Shown piece after piece: positions 1-7,419 of a stretch of 37,125 bases of DNA. The notes under the pieces were generated by a model. The model did no database searches. It was not told the origin of the DNA and saw only the letters and a program-made list of their open reading frames with translations. How positions within the stretch are numbered: position 1 is the stretch's first letter; every line of letters begins with the position of its first letter. The stretch is from Treponema sp. Lineage in GTDB: Bacteria > Spirochaetota > Spirochaetia > Treponematales > Breznakiellaceae. The stretch is from contig JAIRNP010000171.1 of NCBI GenBank assembly GCA_031258005.1, positions 1-37,125 on the forward strand. The letters run 5' to 3'. The translations under genes and the position numbers were made by a program.

Positions 1-1091
1 TTGGCGACGCCGCCGTGGTGCTTGAGCGCGCGGGCTGTGGCAACGATGATGACGCAGTTAGGTTTGAGACCGGCGAAACGGGCCTTGATGTCGAGGAATT
101 TTTCCGCGCCAAGGTCGCCGCCGAAGCCGCCTTCGGTAACGACATAGCCATCTTTGCCGGCGAGTTTTAGGGCAAGGCGTGTAGCCATGATAGAGTTACA
201 GCCGTGTGCAATGTTGGCGAACGGGCCGCCGTGAATGAACGCGGGGGTGCCTTCAAGGGTCTGCACGAGGTTCGGCTTGAGGGCGTCTTTAAGAAGGGCG
301 GCCATCGCGCCGTGAGCCTTGAGCTGGGAGGCGGTAACCGGTTTTTCCGAGCCGTCCGACTGCTTGCCATAGGTATAGCCGACTATGATACGGCCCAGCC
401 GCGACTTGAGGTCGTCGATGTCCGAGGACAGGCAGAGGATAGCCATGATTTCGGAAGCGACCGTTATGTCGTAGCCGTCCTCACGGGGACTGCCGTTTGC
501 CTTGCCGCCCAAGCCGTCAACGATGAAACGCAATTGCCTGTCGTTCATGTCAACGCAACGCCGCCAGATAATTTTGCGAGGATCAATGTTGAGTTCGTTC
601 CCGTGGTAGATGTGCGCGTCAATCATCGCCGCGAGGAGGTTGTTCGCCGCGCCAACAGCGTGGAAGTCGCCGGTGAAGTGGAGGTTGATGTCTTCCATCG
701 GGATGACCTGCGCCCAGCCGCCGCCCGCCGCGCCGCCCTTTACGCCGAATACCGGCCCGAGGGACGGCTCGCGGAGCGCGACGATGACCTTTTTGCCGAT
801 TTTGGCCAAGCCGTCGGAAACGCCGACAGTAGTCGTCGTTTTGCCCTCGCCGGCCGGTGTCGGGGTAATGGCCGTCACCAGAATGAGCTTCGCGTCGGGG
901 TCTTTCTCGTGTTTGATAAGGTAGTTGTAGTCAACCTTCGCCTTGTAGTAGCCGATGGGTTCAAGGTATTCTTCGGGAATACCGAGCCTCTTGGCAACTT
1001 CAAAAATTTTGTCGGTATGCGCGGGATAAACCTGCTGCGCAATTTCGATGTCCGATGGGTTTGGAACTCTTTTTACTCCATCTCCTGTCAT
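1..1091 (-). CDS. fhs: Formate--tetrahydrofolate ligase (formyl-THF synthetase), N-terminal part
   Basis: Ligates formate to tetrahydrofolate with ATP, giving 10-formyl-THF; it is cytoplasmic and is the formate-fixing step of the methyl branch of the Wood-Ljungdahl pathway. Reading from the ATG at 1091, 363 codons are present and the frame leaves the window still open; the family is about 555 residues, so roughly two thirds is seen. The P-loop-like motif [15 protein letters not shown] lies near residue 70, and the family blocks [26 protein letters not shown] and [10 protein letters not shown] follow in order. GGAGAG precedes the ATG by a few bases. metF copy 1 ends 76 bases upstream, so the two are probably cotranscribed. 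In termite-gut treponemes this gene is a known acetogenesis marker (established knowledge). Whether this strain is acetogenic cannot be told from the window. Confidence 0.97.
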   Translation of the reverse strand, partial: MTGDGVKRVPNPSDIEIAQQVYPAHTDKIFEVAKRLGIPEEYLEPIGYYKAKVDYNYLIKHEKDPDAKLILVTAITPTPAGEGKTTTTVGVSDGLAKIGKKVIVALREPSLGPVFGVKGGAAGGGWAQVIPMEDINLHFTGDFHAVGAANNLLAAMIDAHIYHGNELNIDPRKIIWRRCVDMNDRQLRFIVDGLGGKANGSPREDGYDITVASEIMAILCLSSDIDDLKSRLGRIIVGYTYGKQSDGSEKPVTASQLKAHGAMAALLKDALKPNLVQTLEGTPAFIHGGPFANIAHGCNSIMATRLALKLAGKDGYVVTEGGFGGDLGAEKFLDIKARFAGLKPNCVIIVATARALKHHGGVA

Positions 1092-1167
1092 ATTATCTCT
1101 CCTGAAAATAGGCTTTTAATAAATATCACCCGCCGCGAACATCTGTTCACAGCGGTTTAATACTATC

Positions 1168-2157
1168 CTAGAAAAAATTGCCAAGTTCAATAGTCGGGCG
1201 GCGATGGACGGTGTCCTTGCCTTCCGGTGATGGGCGAAGCCCTGACCATTCGACGATATCGGCGGCATCGGCAGCCTTGTTCAACGTGTAGATGTGAATG
1301 CCCTGCACATCGCAACACATAAACTTGTGAATCTGATTCACGGTCCATTCCTTGCCGGCTTTTCTGAAGTCGTCGGCGTATTGCTTTGCCACTTCGGGGG
1401 ACGCGCCGCGGGGAGCGGTGTACTTACCGATGATGGCGGCGAGGCTACGCGGAATAGCGCTCTCGTTCGGAATCATCGTAAGGGCCGAAATGTTCGGACC
1501 GCCTTCGGTGAAACGCGCGTTGAGGGCCGGCATAACGCCCAGCACTACCGGTAGATGGAAACCGGCGTGGCGAAGCTGCTTAATCCACTTCTCGTAGGTT
1601 TCCACATCGTGGCAGGTTTGCGCGAGGCAGAATTCCGCGCCCGCATCCTGCTTTATACGCATAAAGGCCATATCCGACCAAGAGCTTCTCGCATCGGTGT
1701 GAATTTCAGGGTCACCCGCACAGGCGATGCAGTAATTGGGGTATTTCTTGTGAATATAGTCCACCAACTGGCTGGCATAATGGAAAGTGCCGCCCGTCTT
1801 GACATCCGGCTTGCCTGTCGCCGGGTCGATGCGGTAGTCCCCGCGAAGAGCCAGTATGTTCTCGAGTCCGTGAGAGGCATACTCTTTAAGATTGTCGTCA
1901 ATGCTCTTCTCAGTCTCCATAATACAGGTGTAGTGCGTCATGCAATTGATACTCTGTTTTTGGACATAGGAACAAACTTCCACGCTCTTACCCTTGTTGG
2001 TGCCGCCAGCGCCATAGGTGCAACTGATGAAATCCGGGTTGTACTTCTTGCAAATGTCGATTTCTTTCTGCAACTTGGGTACACCATCGTCCTCTTTTGG
2101 GGGAAACACCTCAAATGACACCGTCATTTTCTTCTTTAGGATTTCTGCTATTCGCAT
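1168..2157 (-). CDS. metF: Methylenetetrahydrofolate reductase, copy 1 (MetF family, C-terminally extended)
   Basis: Reduces 5,10-methylene-THF to 5-methyl-THF, a cytoplasmic FAD-dependent step that feeds methionine synthesis or the acetogenic methyl branch. The product is 329 residues. It shows SFEVFPPK near residue 12, TYGAGGTNKGKS, MTHYTC, ALRGD and the C-terminal GIHIYTLNK. About 35 extra residues follow the usual end, so it is longer than the 296-residue E. coli enzyme. Where most MetF proteins have QFFFD this one has AQTCHDVETY, as does copy 2. The ATG at 2157 was chosen over the longer frame because GGAGG lies four bases upstream and the N-terminus then aligns with copy 2. Two adjacent hairpins sit directly before this ribosome site. 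It lies upstream of fhs in the same direction. Confidence 0.95.
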   Translation of the reverse strand: MRIAEILKKKMTVSFEVFPPKEDDGVPKLQKEIDICKKYNPDFISCTYGAGGTNKGKSVEVCSYVQKQSINCMTHYTCIMETEKSIDDNLKEYASHGLENILALRGDYRIDPATGKPDVKTGGTFHYASQLVDYIHKKYPNYCIACAGDPEIHTDARSSWSDMAFMRIKQDAGAEFCLAQTCHDVETYEKWIKQLRHAGFHLPVVLGVMPALNARFTEGGPNISALTMIPNESAIPRSLAAIIGKYTAPRGASPEVAKQYADDFRKAGKEWTVNQIHKFMCCDVQGIHIYTLNKAADAADIVEWSGLRPSPEGKDTVHRRPTIELGNFF

Positions 2158-2170
2158 ATAACCTCCATGC

Positions 2171-2216
2171 CGTTTGCACACGCTGAGCAAACGTAGATTC
2201 GGCCCAACCGAATCTA
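2171..2216 (-). promoter_or_regulatory. Two adjacent stem-loops in the metF copy 1 leader
   Basis: On the minus strand a perfect 9-bp stem (arms 2208-2216 and 2194-2202, TAGATTCGG, 5-nt loop) abuts a perfect 7-bp stem (arms 2187-2193 and 2171-2177, CGTTTGC, 9-nt loop). The second stem ends four bases before the GGAGG of metF copy 1. There is no U-run after either hairpin in the metF direction, so they are not a simple terminator there. In the plus direction the 9-bp stem is followed by a T-rich run (2216-2226) and could stop antisense transcripts. A role in translation control is inference. Confidence 0.5.
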
Positions 2217-2266
2217 TTTTATTTTTAAAACCGTAAGCGGAAACTCCCCTTATTTTCGGTCTTGAT

Positions 2267-2368
2267 TTAATGTATCAGAAAAAATCGCCCTGTTAATATC
2301 TTTTTACAACTGGGAAATACCTCAAAGGAAAACGTCATTCTCTTCTTGAGAATCTCTGTGATTTTCAT
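2267..2368 (-). pseudogene. Remnant of a third metF 5' end (33-codon ORF)
   Basis: GGAGG-5 nt-ATG starts a frame whose first 19 codons read MKITEILKKRMTFSFEVFP, clearly homologous to the starts of both intact metF genes here. After that homology ends abruptly, and the frame runs on through unrelated sequence to a TAA at 2267. It retains the ribosome site and sits 46 bases downstream of a consensus promoter. The simplest reading is a leftover from tandem duplication and deletion of metF. The transcript it heads could continue into metF copy 1, in which case this ORF would act as a leader ORF. Whether it is translated is unknown. Confidence 0.8.
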
Positions 2369-2413
2369 CAATACCTCCACAATTTTTTTGCCCGATTCGT
2401 TCGGAATTGATTT

Positions 2414-2442
2414 ATTATACCGGTAGAAATATGATATGTCAA
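2414..2442 (-). promoter_or_regulatory. Consensus sigma-70-type promoter before the metF remnant and metF copy 1
   Basis: On the minus strand TTGACA (2437-2442) and TATAAT (2414-2419) are separated by exactly 17 bases, a full match to the housekeeping consensus. Transcription would start near 2407. It would first read the metF remnant and then metF copy 1 and fhs, since no terminator is visible between them. Confidence 0.85.
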
Positions 2443-2514
2443 CAAAAATTATTTAAAAAACTAATTTTAAAATCACCTCCCTCTCATAACCATATTCACC
2501 GGTAAAAACACCCT

Positions 2515-2584
2515 AAAAAACATACGGGAGAGGGCACCCCCTGCGAATCCAATAGAAGCGGGAAACTTCTACAGGCCCCCTCTC
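2515..2584 (-). terminator. Probable terminator after metF copy 2
   Basis: On the minus strand GAGAGGG (2578-2584) pairs with CCCTCTC (2528-2534). An inner stem (TAGAAG/CTTCTA) sits in the long loop, and TTTTTT follows at 2515-2520 after a short spacer. It begins about 73 bases past the stop codon of metF copy 2 and would separate that gene from the downstream promoter. Confidence 0.6.
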
Positions 2585-2657
2585 GTTCAGATACCCGAAT
2601 CACCCTCCTCCCTTGAGCAATTTCACCATCCGAATTGTATTGCTGCCGTTTCCCCTG

Positions 2658-3521
2658 CTATTTCTGGACTTTAATACCAGAGGCAAGCACAATCTTCGAT
2701 ACATCTTCGTATTTATTCAATGTAAAGATGTGGATCCCATTAACGCCGGCGTTTATGTACCGGTACAGTTGCTCCACGGTGTACTCGATACCGGCCTTCT
2801 TGAAACTTTCCGAATCATCTCCATATTTTCCCATAAGAGCCGCCAGTTCTCTCGGGATCGAACAACCCTTGGCAATGGTCATACGGATGACCGGATCTTT
2901 AACCAGAATGGGCATAAGCCCCATGACAAACGGAACCGTTACTCCTGCCTTGCGGGCACGCTCGGCAAAGCGCGAATAGGCATCTACATCATGGCAAAGC
3001 TGGAGCATGACGAATTCCGCCCCGGCATCCTGTTTGCTCCGCAGATGAACAATATCCGACTCAAAACTAGATGCCAAGATATGCTTTTCAGCATAACCTG
3101 CGGCCGCAAGACACACATTGGGGAATTCGGCTTTTAGAAAGGTAATCAGCTTATCCGCATGATCAAAATCACCCCCCGTACCCTGCTGCCCCTTCGGGAA
3201 ATCTCCCCGCATAGCCAGTATGTTCTCAACACCCATCTGAGTGTATTCTTTAAGGATCGTTTTAATGTCACTACGAGTATTGCCGATACAGGTAAAATGG
3301 GTCATGATCTCATGGCCGCTCTTCTTGACCGATTCACAAACTTCCTTGCTGCGTCCCTTGTTCGTACCGCCAGCACCATAGGTGCAGCTTATAAAGTCAG
3401 GTTCAAAACGATAGAGTTCAGAGAGCGTCTTCAATAAAGGTTCCATGGGCTGATCGTTTTTAGGGGGAAAAACTTCAAAGGAAAAACTCAACCGTTCTTT
3501 AAAGATCTCAGAGATTTTCAA
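2658..3521 (-). CDS. metF: Methylenetetrahydrofolate reductase, copy 2 (MetF family)
   Basis: Same reaction as copy 1. The product is 287 residues, close to normal family length, with SFEVFPPK near the N-terminus, TYGAGGTNKGRS, MTHFTC, AMRGD, and GIHIFTLNK near the end. The usual QFFFD block reads MLQLCHDVDAY. The start chosen is a TTG at 3521 preceded by AGGAGG with four bases between, which aligns residue for residue with the start of copy 1; the frame also has an ATG at 3539 but without a ribosome site. It has its own promoter and a terminator, so it is regulated separately from copy 1. The copies are clearly diverged, which suggests an old duplication or separate origins. No metV is visible in the window. 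Confidence 0.95.
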   Translation of the reverse strand: MKISEIFKERLSFSFEVFPPKNDQPMEPLLKTLSELYRFEPDFISCTYGAGGTNKGRSKEVCESVKKSGHEIMTHFTCIGNTRSDIKTILKEYTQMGVENILAMRGDFPKGQQGTGGDFDHADKLITFLKAEFPNVCLAAAGYAEKHILASSFESDIVHLRSKQDAGAEFVMLQLCHDVDAYSRFAERARKAGVTVPFVMGLMPILVKDPVIRMTIAKGCSIPRELAALMGKYGDDSESFKKAGIEYTVEQLYRYINAGVNGIHIFTLNKYEDVSKIVLASGIKVQK

Positions 3522-3709
3522 GTGGCCTCCTAGCTGCATACAACAAACTTACCGGTACCCCCGATCTGATCCATGATGACAACGATTCAGTATCGTACCG
3601 AATTAAAGCTATAAAAAAGATACTCAATGGCGGCTGCCATTTGAACATACCCCTGTCCTTAATGAGTACATTATTACAACCAAACAGGAAATACATTCAT
3701 ATTAGATTA

Positions 3710-3737
3710 AGTATATCCTATAAATGATCCTTGTCAA
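3710..3737 (-). promoter_or_regulatory. Sigma-70-type promoter of metF copy 2
   Basis: TTGACA (3732-3737) and TATACT (3710-3715) on the minus strand are spaced 16 bases apart. The resulting leader of about 180 bases is long. It contains a perfect 6-bp hairpin with a 4-nt loop at 3626-3641 (AATGGC/GCCATT). I see no match to the conserved core of the known THF riboswitch. Confidence 0.75.
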
Positions 3738-3800
3738 GCAAAATTTTTTCGATACATCTACCGCAAAGGTGAATAATACATACCTATCCATAATAACCGT

Positions 3801-4658
3801 TTATAGCCTTTGCATCGTATAATGCCGAGGTTCTGCTGAGACCGGATCGTAAAACCTAATCCCTTCAGCCATGAGGCCCAATACGGGAAACTCCCGCTCC
3901 TCTCCATAAATCCTATTAGAACCAGGGTTCCGATAGGGAATGGTATCCCTTGTTAAACCGCCATACAGGGTATCATTGAGTATAGGGTACCCGATCCATG
4001 CCAGATGGCAGCGGATCTGGTGCCGAAACCCTCGTTTAATCCGCAGCCGAAAACAGGTGTCCTCTACGGAAGCGTCCTTTTGTACCATAATTTCCGTCAC
4101 ATAAGGGCTCCCCCGGTCCAGGGCGCTGATCTTCTTAAACTTTCTCGGTTTCCTTATATCCCCATCCCAAACCGGGAATACCACCGGCCGTACCGCTTTT
4201 CTCCCCGGACCATAGGGTCGAAAACCGCTTGCAATGATGCAGGAGTCCACCCCACCGGAAAAGGCTTGGGGAAAGCCTGGAAGCAAGTCCGCTCGCTTCG
4301 TCGATAGCGCACCGTATTCCTTGATAATATACCCCTCTTCCTGTTGGGCCGCGAGGACTTGCAAGGCTCGCTGGGTCTTCGCTACGAGGACCAGACCCTG
4401 GGTTTCATAATCAAGGCGATGGACTACACCCCCTTCCCAGGGATGTTTCCCTTGCACCCTAAGCACCGGAGGGAAAAGATTCCCGTACCATTCCAGGAGG
4501 CTTGGTTCATATCCGGCTTTTCCCGCATATCGCTTCAAGGGTACCGTGTGTACCCGGGGGGGCTTAAACAGCACCGCATAAGCCGGGGTTTCATCTACTA
4601 CCGAAGGGTTACGCATACCCTCATTATACGTAGGGAGCTTATCATTGAACCATACCAC
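3801..4658 (-). CDS. RluA-family pseudouridine synthase
   Basis: Converts uridines in rRNA or tRNA to pseudouridine in the cytoplasm; the exact target cannot be told. The product is 285 residues. The family signature GVVHRLDYETQGLVLVAK is near residue 80 and contains the catalytic Asp of HRLD. Near the end are RIKRGFRHQIRCHLAW and GYPILNDTLYGG, both typical of the family. There is no N-terminal S4 RNA-binding domain, unlike RluC and RluD. An AGGA eight bases before the ATG at 4658 supports this start; an ATG 14 codons later is possible. The gene begins 12 bases after trkH, so the two are probably cotranscribed. Confidence 0.92.
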   Translation of the reverse strand: MVWFNDKLPTYNEGMRNPSVVDETPAYAVLFKPPRVHTVPLKRYAGKAGYEPSLLEWYGNLFPPVLRVQGKHPWEGGVVHRLDYETQGLVLVAKTQRALQVLAAQQEEGYIIKEYGALSTKRADLLPGFPQAFSGGVDSCIIASGFRPYGPGRKAVRPVVFPVWDGDIRKPRKFKKISALDRGSPYVTEIMVQKDASVEDTCFRLRIKRGFRHQIRCHLAWIGYPILNDTLYGGLTRDTIPYRNPGSNRIYGEEREFPVLGLMAEGIRFYDPVSAEPRHYTMQRL

Positions 4659-4670
4659 CGTTCCTGGTCT

Positions 4671-6116
4671 TTACCGTCTCCAGTATTCTGGAGAAAACAG
4701 CACAAACACCGTCCAGAGTTCCAGCCGTCCGGCAATCATCACAAAAGAGAAAAGCCACTTGATATGATCCGGGAAGACCCCGTAATTACGGCTGGGCCCA
4801 ATCGCGCCGAAACCGACCCCGATGTTCCCGGTAATGGAGAGGGCAGCGCTGAATGCAGAGAAAAGATCCGTCCCAGAAGCCGTGGTTATGAGGGTAGTGG
4901 CGGCAATCACCAGAACATAGAGAAACACAAAGCCCGCAACCCCGTAGACTACATCCTTACGGCCCACCTTGCGGTTAAGCTGTACACTGAAAATGCCCTG
5001 GGGATAGATGAGTTGCCGCAGTTCATTGCCGGCCTGTTTCCAGAGCACCACATGGCGTATCACTTTGATACCTCCGGCAGTGGAACCGGAACATCCCCCG
5101 ATACACATGAGGATGAAAAGTGTCCCTTGGGCAAAGGCAGGCCAGGTTTCGTAATCCGCAACGACGGCCCCGGTAGTGGAAAGAATCGAAGCCGCTTGAT
5201 AGATCCCGTATCGAGCAGCCCTACCGAGGGAACCGTAGACCCCCAAAAGGCTTCCCGTAATCAGCCCAGAAGCAATAATGAAAATACCCAAGTAAGCCCG
5301 GCCTTCTGAATTATGCCACAGGTCCGTGAACTTACCCTTGAGGAGCCGCACATAGAGGTTAAAATTAAACCCTGCCAGGAACATGAATACCGCGGAAACG
5401 AACTCGATGAAAGGGGAATCGTAAAAACTGATACCCTTATTTTTCGTGCTCACTCCTCCAGAAGCCATGGTCGTAAAGGCGTGACAGAGCGCATCGAAGC
5501 CGTTCATACCCCCTAAACGGTAGAGCAGGAATAGGATCACCGTGAGACCGCAGTAAACCATCCAGAGCATCTTGGCCGTGGCAGTGATCTTGGGAGTGAT
5601 CTTCTCTTTCTCCGGCCCTGGAGCCTCGGCCTTGATGAGTTGAAACCCCCCGACCCCGAGGAGGGGCATGAGGGCCACGGTGAGCAGAATGATCCCCATA
5701 CCTCCGAACCAGTGCGTGGTACTCCGCCAGAAAAGGAGCGATCCGGGAAGGCACTCCACATCGGACAGGGTACTCGCCCCGGTGGTGGCGAACCCGCAGG
5801 CGCTCTCAAAAACCGCATCGACGAACCTAAAGCCCCTCCCCGAAAGATAATAGGGAAGGGCCCCCAGGAGACTTATCCCAATCCAGGTAAGGAAAACCAA
5901 GCGGAACCCATCCTGGGGAGCAAAACGAAAGGGCGTTTTTCTGAAAGACCCGAAGGCAGGTACGGCAAAAACCAGGGCAATACCCAGGGGAATGGCAAAG
6001 GCCCGTATCAGCAGGAATTCACCGGAGGCCAAGGCCATACCAAAGGCCGGAAGCAGCATAGGGACTGCAATACCCAAGGTGAGGGCCATGATACGAAGCA
6101 TCATCAACCATTTCAT
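4671..6116 (-). CDS. trkH: Potassium uptake membrane subunit, TrkH/KtrB family
   Basis: Integral membrane potassium translocator of the Trk/Ktr superfamily, normally gated by a cytoplasmic TrkA/KtrA partner, which is not in this window. The product is 481 residues with about ten hydrophobic segments. It has four selectivity-loop-like repeats, seen for example in ESACGFATTGAS, FTTMASGGVS, QAASILSTTGA and ALSITGNIGVGFG. GGCSGSTAGGIKVIR is the strongly conserved block before the last repeat. The start is uncertain. The ATG at 6116 places the first membrane helix at the N-terminus as usual but lacks a good ribosome site. An in-frame ATG at 6179 has AGGG seven bases upstream, but adds 21 residues unlike the family. 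It is divergent from pth. Confidence 0.93.
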   Translation of the reverse strand: MKWLMMLRIMALTLGIAVPMLLPAFGMALASGEFLLIRAFAIPLGIALVFAVPAFGSFRKTPFRFAPQDGFRLVFLTWIGISLLGALPYYLSGRGFRFVDAVFESACGFATTGASTLSDVECLPGSLLFWRSTTHWFGGMGIILLTVALMPLLGVGGFQLIKAEAPGPEKEKITPKITATAKMLWMVYCGLTVILFLLYRLGGMNGFDALCHAFTTMASGGVSTKNKGISFYDSPFIEFVSAVFMFLAGFNFNLYVRLLKGKFTDLWHNSEGRAYLGIFIIASGLITGSLLGVYGSLGRAARYGIYQAASILSTTGAVVADYETWPAFAQGTLFILMCIGGCSGSTAGGIKVIRHVVLWKQAGNELRQLIYPQGIFSVQLNRKVGRKDVVYGVAGFVFLYVLVIAATTLITTASGTDLFSAFSAALSITGNIGVGFGAIGPSRNYGVFPDHIKWLFSFVMIAGRLELWTVFVLFSPEYWRR

Positions 6117-6254
6117 ATACCGACTATAGCATACCCTTTGTTTGAGGAGGTATAGGGATCCTGCGTGATGGAATGCCATAAACCGGCCCTGTCTGGTACT
6201 ACAAAAAGGCTTGGATCCCGTCTATTATGGGGTTTTACCTTAAGGATGGAGAAT

Positions 6255-6890
6255 ATGATTGAACTAGTGGCTTTTTTAGGAAACCCTGGCAGGGAATATG
6301 CACAAAACCGGCATAATGCAGGGCGGCTGCTTGCAGAAGCCCTGCCTTTTTCTGCATCTTTACCGTGGCAAAAAAAATACAAAGGGGTGTATGCGAGTAT
6401 AGAAGGAAGTATGCTACGGGACTATCAAAAGGAGGTATCATCGCCGGTATCCCAGGAGGAACCACCGATTCCCGGTAAGATACACCTGCTTTTACCTGAA
6501 ACCTATATGAATCTCTCCGGGGATTCGGTGTATGCGGCGGCTGCTTTTTTTAAGATTCCGGTAAGGAATATCCTCGTGGTGCATGATGAGTTAGAGCTGC
6601 CCTTGGGAACCGCGGCATATAAATTTTCCGGGGGATTAGGGGGGCACAACGGCCTCCGTTCCATGAAGGCCAATTTCGTTACCGGAGATTTCTGGCGGTT
6701 TCGCCTCGGTATCGGCCGCCCTCCCCATGCCGATGTGGATATAGCCGATTGGGTGCTTTCGGATTTTAGTCTGGACGAACAATCAATCTTTGCACGGGTC
6801 CTGGACTCCTGTGCCCAAGCACTGATTCGGGCTTTGGTGCATGGCCCAGCATCTCTCCTCCCGGAATGGAACAAGAAACAGCTCCTATGA
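6255..6890 (+). CDS. pth: Peptidyl-tRNA hydrolase
   Basis: Releases the peptide from prematurely dropped peptidyl-tRNA in the cytoplasm so that the tRNA is recycled. The product is 211 residues, slightly long for the family (about 190). Visible motifs are VAFLGNPGREYAQNRHNAG at the start (catalytic His in RHNAG), LLLPETYMNLSG, VVHDELELPLG, and GGLGGHNGLRS. An insertion after residue 50 accounts for the extra length. The ATG at 6255 was chosen because it starts directly at the family N-terminus, with GGAG three bases before it. It is the only plus-strand gene between trkH and the nuclease-like gene and ends one base from the end of fliJ (convergent). Confidence 0.95.
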   Translation: MIELVAFLGNPGREYAQNRHNAGRLLAEALPFSASLPWQKKYKGVYASIEGSMLRDYQKEVSSPVSQEEPPIPGKIHLLLPETYMNLSGDSVYAAAAFFKIPVRNILVVHDELELPLGTAAYKFSGGLGGHNGLRSMKANFVTGDFWRFRLGIGRPPHADVDIADWVLSDFSLDEQSIFARVLDSCAQALIRALVHGPASLLPEWNKKQLL

Positions 6891-6891
6891 G

Positions 6892-7416
6892 CTATTGGGT
6901 ATGCCGTAAAGAACCGGTGGAGGGGCCAGCCCCTCCACCGGTTCCCGAATCTTGCTTCACCTCAGGATCCCTATCTTTTTCGTGGGCTCTCCGCTGAAGC
7001 CGGGAACTCCCCACTTCATCAAGCATTTTAGTTTCCTCTCCAAGCTGCACCTGACGGTATTCTTCTTTCTGATGTTCCCGAACCTTAGCTATGATCTTAC
7101 GATCTCGGGATGCGGCAAGATATACCTCCCGGGCTTCTTCAACCGTATGTTTTGCTTTAGCCGCATCCTCCAAAAGACGATTTTTAGTACTCTCCAACCG
7201 TTGCACGTACCGGTCAAAGGCCACAATCTCCGCAACCCCGCGACCCGTATTACCCTGCTCATTCCCAAGCCGGATCCGTTCTGCCGCAATATCCGCTATC
7301 CCTTGTTCAATCCGCATAAGAGCGCCAATGGCTCTACCCAATTCAACCTTCGTCTCTTGCTCCCGGTATTCCCGAAACACCAATACCTTCTGAAGTCCAA
7401 AGTGAAAACGCCTCAT
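6892..7416 (-). CDS. fliJ: Flagellar export chaperone FliJ
   Basis: Small coiled-coil protein of the flagellar type III export apparatus that works with the FliI ATPase and gate protein FlhA. The N-terminus MRRFHFGLQKVLVFREYREQ is typical of FliJ, followed by a long charged helix. The 174-residue product exceeds the usual 145-150. The extra C-terminal tail is low complexity (GTGGGAGPSTGS) and is encoded by a perfect 15-bp palindrome, so it may be a readthrough extension. The gene begins three bases after fliI and is the last member of the flagellar block in this window. Confidence 0.9.
   Translation of the reverse strand: MRRFHFGLQKVLVFREYREQETKVELGRAIGALMRIEQGIADIAAERIRLGNEQGNTGRGVAEIVAFDRYVQRLESTKNRLLEDAAKAKHTVEEAREVYLAASRDRKIIAKVREHQKEEYRQVQLGEETKMLDEVGSSRLQRRAHEKDRDPEVKQDSGTGGGAGPSTGSLRHTQ
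6911..6944. terminator. Perfect 15-bp palindrome at the pth/fliJ convergence
   Basis: GAACCGGTGGAGGGG (6911-6925), a 4-nt loop, then its exact reverse complement (6930-6944). It lies inside the last codons of fliJ and just past the pth stop. It is GC-rich and placed between convergent genes, as expected for a bidirectional terminator. Neither side has a strong U-run, so intrinsic termination is not certain. Confidence 0.55.
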
Positions 7417-7419
7417 ACT

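Noticed and set aside
204-1160. A 318-codon open frame on the plus strand across the first kilobase
   Set aside because: It is antisense to fhs, whose protein motifs are unmistakable; the plus frame gives no recognisable domain and is open only because of codon bias.
2194-2226. Plus-strand intrinsic terminator (9-bp stem plus T-rich run)
   Set aside because: Structure fits, but there is no plus-strand gene to terminate; kept only as part of the metF1 leader hairpins.
3522-3703. Known THF or SAM riboswitch in the metF copy 2 leader
   Set aside because: No recognisable conserved core was found by eye; only a simple hairpin is visible.
4344-5309. Long plus-strand open frame opposite the pseudouridine synthase and TrkH genes
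   Set aside because: Both minus-strand products carry clear family motifs; the plus frame spans two genes and reads as low-complexity sequence.
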